Below are positions 15,187 to 22,189 of a DNA stretch of 27,697 nucleotides, piece after piece. Within the stretch, counting starts at the first letter, position 1, and each line of letters starts with the position of its first letter. The stretch is taken from the NCBI GenBank assembly GCA_910576985.1, contig CAJTLA010000016.1, positions 1 to 27,697 on the forward strand, written 5' to 3'. Origin of the DNA: an uncultured Bacilli bacterium. GTDB lineage: Bacteria; Bacillota_I; Bacilli_A; RF39; UBA660. A program made the translations under genes and the position numbers. Under the pieces are notes generated by a model, which had not been told where the DNA came from, searched no databases, and was given only the letters and a program-made list of their open reading frames with translations.

Positions 15187-17823
15187 ATGAAAAAACAAAT
15201 TGAAGCAGGACTTACAGAGAAACAAGTAGCAGAAAATCGTAGTAAATATGGAAGCAATCGAATTACTTCTAAAAAACAAGATAGTTTTTTAAGAATATTA
15301 TTAGGAACATTAGGAGATCCAATCATTAAAATCTTGTTAATTGCTTTAGCAATTAAAACGATTTTTTTAATTCAAAACTTTGATTGGTATGAGACTGTAG
15401 GAATTGTAATCGCAATTTTTCTAGCCTCATTTATTTCTACCATTTCAGAATATGGAAGCGAACAAGCCTTTGCCAAATTACAAGAAGAATCATCAAAGAT
15501 TAAATGTCGTGTTAGAAGAAGCGGAAAAGTAATAGAACTTCCAATAGAAGAAATCGTTGTAGGAGATATTGTTTTATTAGAATCTGGAGATAAAATCCCA
15601 GCAGATGGAAAAATGATTGAAGGAGAAATCACAGTAGATGAATCTGCACTCAATGGAGAAACAAAAGAAGCATATAAAGAAGCAGTAGAATCAATTACTA
15701 TGGAAGGAACAGAAAAAAACTTAGTTTATCGTGGAACCGTTGTATATTCAAAAACAGGATCTATGATCGTAACAAAAGTAGGAGATGATACATTTTATGG
15801 AAAACTCGCAAGCGAATTACAAGAAAAGCAACCAGAAAGTCCTTTAAAAATTAAATTGCGAGAGTTAGCCAAGTTTATTAGTCGTATTGGATATGCAGGA
15901 GCGATTTTAGTATCCATTTCTTATTTATTTTCAGCAATTGTAATTCAAAACCATTTTCAAATGTCAACAATTATATCTACTTTGACAAACTTTCCAATTA
16001 TGTTTGGGCATATATTATATGCTTTAACACTAAGTGTTACCATTATTGTAGTAGCGGTACCAGAAGGACTACCTATGATGATTACATTGGTACTTTCATC
16101 AAATATGAAAAGAATGCTTAAAAATAATGTATTAGTTAGAAAATTAATGGGAATAGAAACAGCTGGAAGTTTAAATATCTTATTTACAGATAAAACAGGA
16201 ACACTTACCAAAGGAAAACTAGAAGTGATTGGATACTTATCTGGATCATTAAAAAACTTTTCCACAGAATTAGAACTCAAACAAGTTCCCGCACTCCATA
16301 AAATTGTTTCTACTTCAATTATTTATAACAATGCAAGTACTTATGATGTGGAAAACCAAAAAGCTATAGGAGGAAATATTACTGATAGAGCTTTACTTGA
16401 ATTCATAAAAACACAAGACTGTGGAAAAATAACAAAAATAAACACGATTCCATTTGACAGTAAAAACAAATATGCAATAACGACAATAGATAATGGAGTA
16501 AAATTGAACTTAATCAAAGGAGCCCCAGAAAAAATTCTTCCTTTTTGTACAAAATTTTATAATGACCAAGGGGAAAAACGAAGCTTTTATGAAAAAAACA
16601 AAGTAATGTCGCAAATTGATCAAATGACCAAAAGAGGAATACGAGTCATTGCTTTAGCAACAAGTAACAATTTTTCAAGTGATTTTTTTAGAGATTTAAC
16701 ATTTGTTGGTTTATTATTTATTAAAGATGAAGTACGTAGTGATGCGATTGAAGGGGTGAAATTAGTACATGATGCACATATAGAAACTGTAATGATTACA
16801 GGGGATAATAAAGATACTGCAATTGCAATTGCAAAAGAAGTAGGACTATTAACGAGTAATTCTGATATCATACTAACCAGTGATGAATTACAATCAAAAA
16901 GTGATGAAGAAATAAAAAGAATTTTACCAAAATTAAGAGTAGTAGCACGGGCTCTTCCTCAAGATAAAAGTAGATTAGTGCGACTTTCTCAAGAGATAGG
17001 ATTGGTAGTAGGAATGACAGGAGATGGAGTGAATGACGCTCCTGCATTAAAAAGAGCAGATGTAGGATTTGCGATGGGAAGTGGAACAGAAGTAACCAAA
17101 GAAGCAAGTGATATTGTAATATTAGATGATAACTTTTTATCAATTTCAAAAGCAATTTTATTTGGAAGAACCATTTTTAAAAGCATTCGAAAATTTATTA
17201 TCTTTCAATTAACAGTTAACTTTTGCGCAATAAGTTTATCCATTATAGGACCATTTATTGGGGTACAAACTCCAGTAACAGTGATTCAAATGTTGTGGAT
17301 TAATATGGTTATGGACACATTAGCTGGATTAGCATTCGCATTTGAGCCTCCATTAAGAGAGTATATGAATGAATATCCAAAGAAAAAAAATGAGGCTATT
17401 ATTAATTCTTATATGATGGGTGAAATACTATTTACAGGTTTGTTCTCTGCGTTATTGTGCGTTTTCTTTTTAAGTTCTCCATGGATTCATAATTTATATC
17501 GATTAGATGAAGCAAACAGATATTTAATGACTGCTTTCTTTGGATTATTCATATTTATTGGAATATTTAATAGCTTTAATGCAAGAACAGAGCGACTTAA
17601 TTTATTGGCTTATCTTTTCCGAAATAAAATATTTATTATTGTTATTTTATTTATCATCATTGTTCAAATTTTACTAATTTATTATGGAGGCTCTTTGTTT
17701 AGAACAGCAGGACTTACTTTAAAAGAATTTGAAATTACCATATTATTAGCGCTTTTAGTAGTTCCAGTAGATTGGATTAGAAAGATTTATCTGCGACATA
17801 AAGGGGTAATTGGAGGTGTTTAG
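15187..17823 (+). CDS. P-type cation ATPase, probably Ca2+-transporting (P2 class)
   Basis: 878-residue membrane pump. Motifs in order: actuator-domain DESALNGETKEA (here NGET instead of the usual TGES), the M4 signature VVAVPEGLPMMITL, the phosphorylation site FTDKTGTLTKG with Asp335, nucleotide-domain KGAPEK, MITGDNKDTA and the hinge MTGDGVNDAPALKRADVGFAMG. Transmembrane pairs lie near 40-85 and 235-300, and a C-terminal cluster of about six helices follows (NFCAISLSI..., NMVMDTLAGLAFAFEPP). The PEGLP and MVMDTLA motifs fit PMCA/P2B-like Ca2+ pumps. No calmodulin-type tail is evident. GGAGGG lies before the ATG. It is monocistronic, with no clear terminator before agrA. Confidence 0.92.
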   Translation: MKKQIEAGLTEKQVAENRSKYGSNRITSKKQDSFLRILLGTLGDPIIKILLIALAIKTIFLIQNFDWYETVGIVIAIFLASFISTISEYGSEQAFAKLQEESSKIKCRVRRSGKVIELPIEEIVVGDIVLLESGDKIPADGKMIEGEITVDESALNGETKEAYKEAVESITMEGTEKNLVYRGTVVYSKTGSMIVTKVGDDTFYGKLASELQEKQPESPLKIKLRELAKFISRIGYAGAILVSISYLFSAIVIQNHFQMSTIISTLTNFPIMFGHILYALTLSVTIIVVAVPEGLPMMITLVLSSNMKRMLKNNVLVRKLMGIETAGSLNILFTDKTGTLTKGKLEVIGYLSGSLKNFSTELELKQVPALHKIVSTSIIYNNASTYDVENQKAIGGNITDRALLEFIKTQDCGKITKINTIPFDSKNKYAITTIDNGVKLNLIKGAPEKILPFCTKFYNDQGEKRSFYEKNKVMSQIDQMTKRGIRVIALATSNNFSSDFFRDLTFVGLLFIKDEVRSDAIEGVKLVHDAHIETVMITGDNKDTAIAIAKEVGLLTSNSDIILTSDELQSKSDEEIKRILPKLRVVARALPQDKSRLVRLSQEIGLVVGMTGDGVNDAPALKRADVGFAMGSGTEVTKEASDIVILDDNFLSISKAILFGRTIFKSIRKFIIFQLTVNFCAISLSIIGPFIGVQTPVTVIQMLWINMVMDTLAGLAFAFEPPLREYMNEYPKKKNEAIINSYMMGEILFTGLFSALLCVFFLSSPWIHNLYRLDEANRYLMTAFFGLFIFIGIFNSFNARTERLNLLAYLFRNKIFIIVILFIIIVQILLIYYGGSLFRTAGLTLKEFEITILLALLVVPVDWIRKIYLRHKGVIGGV

Positions 17824-17859
17824 AAGAGTGTCTATCAGGATGTTCTCTGTTTTAATTGG

Positions 17860-17888
17860 TTGCGATATTTGGTAAATTATGGTAATAT
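17860..17888 (+). promoter_or_regulatory. Probable promoter of agrA-agrC
   Basis: TTGCGA at 17860-17865, a 17-base spacer, then TAATAT at 17883-17888, 64 bases before agrA. Both hexamers match consensus at 4 of 6. Confidence 0.45.
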
Positions 17889-17952
17889 TTATTAGATAGC
17901 AAACGGTAACCTATTATAGTGATCAATCATTGTTTAAGTTAGGAGTGGCAAT

Positions 17953-18660
17953 ATGATTAATTTCATTATTTGTGATGATAATCCAGAAATGAGAAGCAGT
18001 ATTTTAGAGGTTGTAGAATCGTTTATGATTTCCAAAAATTTAGAGTATAAAACTTATTTATATGATGATTACGATGAAAAATTCATGAAAATAGTCAATC
18101 AAAAGCTCTCGTTTAAAATTTATATTTTAGATATTGAGACCCCAACCAGAACAGGAATTGATGTAGCACGAATTATTCGGCACAAAGACGAAGATAGTGC
18201 AATAATCTTTATTACAGGACATGAAGAACTGGGGTCAAGGTTACTATCTAAGGATATTACATTTCTTGCATTTATTAACAAATTTGATGATTACAAAAGC
18301 AGATTACAATATAACATTCAGAAGGCAATTTCGACCTTAGAAAGAAGAAAAAGTCTAAAAATAGAAGATCATGGAGTATTATATGTGCTTTCGTTTCATA
18401 ACATTTTATACATCACAAAAGATAGTTTGAGTAGAAAATCAATCGTGGTTACCGATTTTGGAGAATATAAGGTGTCGAAGCCACTAGTATATTTTCAAAA
18501 AAATTTAGATGAAAATTTTATTCAAACACATAGAGCTTGCTTAATTAATAAAAAAAGAATTGTAAGCATTAATAAAAAAGAGCATTTGGTTGTTTTTGAC
18601 AATAGAATGAAAGTGGATCTGATTTCGACCAGATTTAACGTAGAGGAGTTGGTGGAGTAG
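17953..18660 (+). CDS. agrA: LytTR response regulator, AgrA-like
   Basis: 235-residue response regulator. The receiver domain (1-125) has the acidic pair Asp8-Asp9 and phospho-acceptor Asp60 in YILDIETP, with the FITGH Thr and a Lys (NKFDD) at the switch end. The C-terminal LytTR DNA-binding domain (about 140-232) has YVLSFHNILYI, FGEYKVSKPLVYF, FIQTHRACLINKKRI and related strands. LytTR regulators of the AgrA group bind paired 9-bp direct repeats. It is followed after one base by the sensor kinase. By gene context (AgrC, AgrB, AgrD next door) it is the agr regulator. Confidence 0.9.
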   Translation: MINFIICDDNPEMRSSILEVVESFMISKNLEYKTYLYDDYDEKFMKIVNQKLSFKIYILDIETPTRTGIDVARIIRHKDEDSAIIFITGHEELGSRLLSKDITFLAFINKFDDYKSRLQYNIQKAISTLERRKSLKIEDHGVLYVLSFHNILYITKDSLSRKSIVVTDFGEYKVSKPLVYFQKNLDENFIQTHRACLINKKRIVSINKKEHLVVFDNRMKVDLISTRFNVEELVE

Positions 18661-18661
18661 T

Positions 18662-19978
18662 ATGTTGGACGTAGTAGAAAATATATTAATGACTTTAGCA
18701 GTGGTAGTTTCAACTTTTTACGTTTGGTGTAAATTGTTGAATAAACGTTTGGATTTTAAAAGTAAAAGATTTTGGATTATCCTCCTTGGTTTAATTTCCT
18801 TTATCATATTGAATTATTATATGGTAAACAAATTTCTTAGAATTATTTCAGTGACAATTATCTTTATGATTGCTTGTAGTTATTTATTTCAATTGGAATT
18901 TAAGAAAGGAATTATCGCAGCTTTGATTTCACAGTTAATGACAATGATAGCAGAAACTATATTTGCAATTATTATTTCTGTTATGTTTGAATCTGGTAGC
19001 GATTTTATAGAAACTACTCAGTTTTCTACAATTTTAGCAAATGTTTGTATAGCAACCATTGTAATATTGTTAGCACAATTTAATGTTTTTGCGAAGTTAT
19101 ATTCGTTTTGTGTAAGAATTACTAAGAATATTAGAAATATTCAATTTATTGTTATTATTTTAACTTTAGTTACATTAGTAAATTTCTTTACTGCAAGTGC
19201 TTATTATAAATTAGAATTTAAAACAATGTTGATATTTAATATTGCTACAACATTGATATACTTCATGATGATTATTATGGTTTGGAAAAATAAAAATGAT
19301 TATATTGAAATTTTTAATAAATATAACACTACGATTACGAGTTTAAAAGAATATGAAGACATTCTAAATAATTACAGAGTAAGTAATCATGAAAATAAAA
19401 ATCAATTACTAACAATCAGAAACATGGTGAAGAGCAAAGAAAAGAATATTATTAGTTATATTGATAAGATTGTAGAAAATGAATTACAAGATAACGAAAA
19501 TTTAATGGGACAGTCTATGATAATACCAGAAGGTGGATTAAGAGGTTTAGTTTATTCGAAAATGCTATTAATGAAATCCAAAAATATTGACTTTGATTTA
19601 AGTGTAGATAAATCGATTCGTACTGTTCAGTTAATTGAACTTGGAGAACAAACAATGTTAGACATTTGTAAAATCGTAGGAGTATTTTTAGATAATGCCA
19701 TTGAGGCAGTAGAAAATTTAGATGAAAAATTCATTGATTTTGAAATGAGTGTGGAAGGAAAGAAATTATCCATTTTTGTTACTAATAATTTTGAAGGGAC
19801 TATTGATATCGAGCATATGGAAGATAAAGGATTCAGTACAAAAGGTGGCAATCATGGATATGGACTAACATTAGTAAAGAAACTGGTATCAGGAAATCGT
19901 TTACTAAAAAATGAAAAGCATATTTCACATGATGAGTTTACACAACAATTAATTATTAACATATCAAAATTAAAATAA
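18662..19978 (+). CDS. agrC: AgrC-like sensor histidine kinase (HPK10, GHKL ATPase)
   Basis: 438-residue membrane sensor for the autoinducing peptide. The N-terminal half (to about 225) has six or seven hydrophobic segments. The dimerisation helix carries the candidate phospho-acceptor in SNHENKNQLLTIRNM. The ATP-binding domain has VGVFLDNAIEAVENL (N box) and KGGNHGYGLTLVKKL (G box). The HPK10 group lacks a classical D-box layout, which fits here. It starts one base after agrA, with GGTGGAG just upstream. Order agrA then agrC is reversed from the staphylococcal operon. Confidence 0.9.
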   Translation: MLDVVENILMTLAVVVSTFYVWCKLLNKRLDFKSKRFWIILLGLISFIILNYYMVNKFLRIISVTIIFMIACSYLFQLEFKKGIIAALISQLMTMIAETIFAIIISVMFESGSDFIETTQFSTILANVCIATIVILLAQFNVFAKLYSFCVRITKNIRNIQFIVIILTLVTLVNFFTASAYYKLEFKTMLIFNIATTLIYFMMIIMVWKNKNDYIEIFNKYNTTITSLKEYEDILNNYRVSNHENKNQLLTIRNMVKSKEKNIISYIDKIVENELQDNENLMGQSMIIPEGGLRGLVYSKMLLMKSKNIDFDLSVDKSIRTVQLIELGEQTMLDICKIVGVFLDNAIEAVENLDEKFIDFEMSVEGKKLSIFVTNNFEGTIDIEHMEDKGFSTKGGNHGYGLTLVKKLVSGNRLLKNEKHISHDEFTQQLIINISKLK

Positions 19979-20016
19979 AACTATTAGATTAAAAAACACG
20001 ATCTAATAGTTTTTTG
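19979..20016 (+). terminator. Terminator of agrA-agrC
   Basis: 11-bp perfect stem AACTATTAGAT/ATCTAATAGTT with an 11-base loop, followed by a T run. It starts right after the agrC stop. Confidence 0.9.
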
Positions 20017-20021
20017 AATTC

Positions 20022-20053
20022 ATAAAAAAACTATTGCATAGATACAATAGCTT
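20022..20053 (-). terminator. Terminator of agrB-agrD
   Basis: On the minus strand AAGCTATTG/CAATAGTTT (one G-T pair) closes an 8-base loop and runs into seven T. It lies back-to-back with the agrAC terminator. Confidence 0.75.
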
Positions 20054-20068
20054 GTTTGTAGTTAAATG

Positions 20069-20188
20069 TTATTTGATTAAACTTTTTGGACATTCTGGTT
20101 CGTCGATCATAAATATCATACATGCTTGACTCCCCATATTTGCAGATCCTAGTCCTAATGCTTTTAAAATTGAAGCAAAAAATTTCAT
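20069..20188 (-). CDS. agrD: AgrD, precursor of a cyclic autoinducing peptide
   Basis: 39-residue peptide precursor. It has an amphipathic N-terminal helix (MKFFASILKALGLGSAN), a middle GSQACMIFMI and an acidic tail DEPECPKSLIK. The DEPExP tail and a Cys five or six residues before it match the AgrD pattern, in which the Cys forms a thiolactone with the residue at the cut. Ring CMIFM or CMIFMI is therefore likely; the N-terminal cut cannot be set by eye. AGAGAGGAGA lies before the ATG. It starts 15 bases after agrB on the same strand, the normal order. A second Cys lies in the tail (PEC), which is unusual. Confidence 0.9.
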   Translation of the reverse strand: MKFFASILKALGLGSANMGSQACMIFMIDEPECPKSLIK

Positions 20189-20203
20189 ATTATATTCTCC
20201 TCT

Positions 20204-20827
20204 CTATGTATTGTTTACATTAGCAAGATATGTTTTGTAATTATCATATGGTAAATGGAAAAATTTATATACCATAGGAGAAATTAGAAAACATTGTACA
20301 ATAGGTGCGAAAATGAAACAGTTGGAATAGAAACTACTACTAATACATAAAGCAAGTATTCCAAAAATGATAGCAATAGTAGTAGCAAGAAGCTTATAAA
20401 CTTTTCTCCTTGTCGGATTAATGATAGGTCTTTTGTATGTATCAGCAGGACTATTTTTATAAATAAAGAAAATTGTAATCGCACTAATAATCCATTTTAC
20501 ATTATCTGGTAGGATTATGTATTTACATATTAATGGAGTTAGTATAAAGATGACTGTTGAAGTTAATAAACAAATCCAACTTTTAGTAGCGTGTAAGCCA
20601 AATGAACATGTCCTAATAATATTGAATATAACCATAAATATGATTACTTCAAAAATAATATTTAGAAACCACGCTAATAGCAGTATTACGATTACCTTCG
20701 TTATTGTTAAATAGATTCCAAGTAACCCATATTCAATTTCTGATATTGTAGTATCATCAATAGTAGGATTATATTTCTTAATCAATTGTAAAGAATGCTG
20801 AATTAAAAAATCCTTCACTATTACCAC
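20204..20827 (-). CDS. agrB: AgrB, membrane peptidase processing AgrD
   Basis: 207-residue integral membrane Cys endopeptidase that removes the AgrD tail and forms the thiolactone. Catalytic His79 and Cys86 lie in SFGLHATKSWICLL at the family's seven-residue spacing. Five or six hydrophobic helices surround them, and a positive loop KRPIINPTRRK sits near 135. Start is GTG 20827 (AGGGAAAG upstream) or GTG 20818; no ATG fits. A TACAAT -10 lies at 20854-20849 on the minus strand but has no good -35, as expected for an activator-dependent promoter. The agrBD unit converges on agrAC instead of sharing one operon. Confidence 0.92.
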   Translation of the reverse strand: MVIVKDFLIQHSLQLIKKYNPTIDDTTISEIEYGLLGIYLTITKVIVILLLAWFLNIIFEVIIFMVIFNIIRTCSFGLHATKSWICLLTSTVIFILTPLICKYIILPDNVKWIISAITIFFIYKNSPADTYKRPIINPTRRKVYKLLATTIAIIFGILALCISSSFYSNCFIFAPIVQCFLISPMVYKFFHLPYDNYKTYLANVNNT

Positions 20828-20985
20828 TTCTTTCCCTATTTCTTTTTCATTGTAACATAACTATCATATTAATTTTGGATTAGAACTTAGGATTGTTCCA
20901 ATCTATAATTGATTTTTTTGACATGCTATAATTTATCTACTTTTTTCGCATTCATGTAAAAAAATACGTCATTCGTGTATGGAAA

Positions 20986-21144
20986 ATGCCATAAAAATAT
21001 AGTAATGTTATAATAAATGCGCCTTTGATAGTCAGTTTTGTCGAAAATTGTCGAAATTTAGAAATCGAAAATTCTTGAATTACTGACGAAAAAAGGTTAT
21101 AGTTAGATTGTAGGGGAGAATAAGTGGAAGGGAGATGTGTTAGT
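20986..21144 (+). promoter_or_regulatory. Promoter and long leader of the cold-shock gene
   Basis: ATGCCA (20986-20991), 17 bases, TATAAT (21009-21014), then a leader of about 125 bases. The leader has a GTCAGT/ACTGAC closing pair around an AU-rich interior with three TCGAAA copies. Long structured leaders are known for cold-shock genes, where they act as temperature sensors; this one is inferred, not matched to a family. The remaining sequence back to the agrB start (20828-20985) holds no gene I can support, only the likely agrB promoter on the minus strand. Confidence 0.4.
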
Positions 21145-21357
21145 GTGACAGGAAAAGTTAAATGGTTTAATAATGACAAAGGTTTTGGATTTATTGAATA
21201 TAAAGATAATGAAGATATCTTTGTCCATTATTCAGCTATTCTATCAGAAGGCTACAAAACTTTAGTTGAGGGTCAATATGTTGAGTTTGAATTAGTTAGA
21301 ACTGACAAAGGACTTCAAGCGAAGAATGTAGTAGAGATTAAAACTGCCTTAGTATAG
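21145..21357 (+). CDS. Cold-shock protein, CspA family
   Basis: 70-residue single cold-shock domain, an RNA chaperone. It has GKVKWFNNDKGFGFIEY (RNP1) and DIFVHYSAI (RNP2), and ends in KGLQAKNVVEI. I start at GTG 21145 (MTGKVKWF as in the family), with GGGAG upstream. GTG 21124 in the same frame also has an AGGGGAGA site and would add seven residues not seen in the family; this start cannot be excluded. Confidence 0.92.
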   Translation: MTGKVKWFNNDKGFGFIEYKDNEDIFVHYSAILSEGYKTLVEGQYVEFELVRTDKGLQAKNVVEIKTALV

Positions 21358-21368
21358 GTAGTTTTTTT
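21342..21368 (+). terminator. Terminator after cold-shock gene
   Basis: AACTGCCT/AGGTAGTT stem (one G-T pair) with a 6-base loop and seven T, overlapping the stop codon. Confidence 0.85.
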
Positions 21369-21398
21369 CTGCTAAAATGAAACGAATCACAAAAAACA

Positions 21399-21407
21399 TG
21401 ATATAAT
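21399..21407 (+). promoter_or_regulatory. Extended -10 promoter of hpf
   Basis: TGATATAAT, an extended -10 element, 26 bases before the hpf start. There is no recognisable -35, which extended -10 promoters can dispense with. Confidence 0.5.
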
Positions 21408-21432
21408 AGGAATATAAAGGAGGATTATAATT

Positions 21433-21963
21433 ATGAAATTTAATATTCATGGTGACAAAGTAAAAGTAACAGAACCAATCAAAAATTATATTGAGGAAAA
21501 AATAGGAAGACTAGACAAATATTTTGAAAATCCTGAAAACCTTACAGCGAATGTATTTGTGAGAGTACAAGGAATTAACCAAATTGTAGAAGTAACCATC
21601 CCTGCAAAAAAATTCATTTTAAGAGGGGAAGTAAAAGATAAAGATCTTTATGCAGCAATTGATTTAGCGTCTGATAAATTAGAAAGACAAATCCGAAAAA
21701 ACAAAACGAGAATGAAACGAAATAATAAAAAATCACCAGTCATTGATTTTATTATGGAATTTGAAACCGATATAGAACAAGACGAAACCCAAGTTGTAAA
21801 AAGAAAATCAATAGAAATGAAACCAATGAATGAAGAAGAAGCCATTCTTCAAATGAATTTACTGGATCATGCTTTTTATATTTTTAAGGATGCAGAAACC
21901 GATAAAGTTTCTGTCCTATATCGTAGGCAAGATGGAGACTATGGGATTATAGAAACGAAATAA
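21433..21963 (+). CDS. hpf: Long-form ribosome hibernation promoting factor
   Basis: 176-residue long HPF, which pairs ribosomes into inactive 100S dimers in stationary phase. The N-terminal S30AE domain (1-105) starts MKFNIHGDKVKVTEPIKNYI and includes LYAAIDLASDKLERQIRKNK. A charged linker follows. The C-terminal dimerisation domain (about 122-176) has VKRKSIEMKPMNEEEAI and DHAFYIFKDAETDKVSVLYRR in two pieces. AAAGGAGG precedes the ATG. It lies just upstream of secA, as in many Bacillota. Confidence 0.97.
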   Translation: MKFNIHGDKVKVTEPIKNYIEEKIGRLDKYFENPENLTANVFVRVQGINQIVEVTIPAKKFILRGEVKDKDLYAAIDLASDKLERQIRKNKTRMKRNNKKSPVIDFIMEFETDIEQDETQVVKRKSIEMKPMNEEEAILQMNLLDHAFYIFKDAETDKVSVLYRRQDGDYGIIETK

Positions 21964-21983
21964 GGCAAAACTGCCTTATTTTA
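21958..21983 (+). terminator. Terminator after hpf
   Basis: 10-bp perfect stem AAATAAGGCA/TGCCTTATTT with an AAAC loop. The T tail is short. Confidence 0.75.
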
Positions 21984-22076
21984 ATATAATTTTCTATACA
22001 AAATAAAAAAAATCGCAATCTAAATCAAAAAGCTTCATATTTTTATAATATAGGAATTAAAACATTTGCAATAGTT

Positions 22077-22155
22077 AAAAATCATAGAATGCAGAAAGAC
22101 GAGAAATCGCCTAAATTATACTAAAATGCTATGATTTTTCTTTATTTTTTGATAA
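22077..22155 (+). ncRNA. Candidate structured RNA or attenuator before secA
   Basis: An 11-bp perfect stem AAAAATCATAG (22077-22087) / CTATGATTTTT (22129-22139) encloses 41 bases that contain a small CGA-GAAA-TCG hairpin with a GNRA-type loop. It is followed by T-rich TTTTTCTTTATTTTTT. The whole resembles a terminator-ended structured leader or short RNA ahead of secA. A TATAAT at 22044 could start it but has no good -35. I do not recognise a known riboswitch class. Confidence 0.35.
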
Positions 22156-22189
22156 AATAATAGTTATAAGTTGAAAGGATAGATAATAA

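Noticed and set aside
20849..20900. Possible AgrA-type direct repeats upstream of agrB (TAAGTTCTA and ATAGTTATG on the minus strand)
   Set aside because: They match the LytTR 9-mer only partly and are about 25 bp apart rather than 21-22, so I did not list them as operators.
20919..20935. TTGACA close to TATAAT upstream of the cold-shock gene
   Set aside because: The hexamers are only 3 bases apart, so they cannot act together as a promoter; the pair at 20986/21009 fits better.
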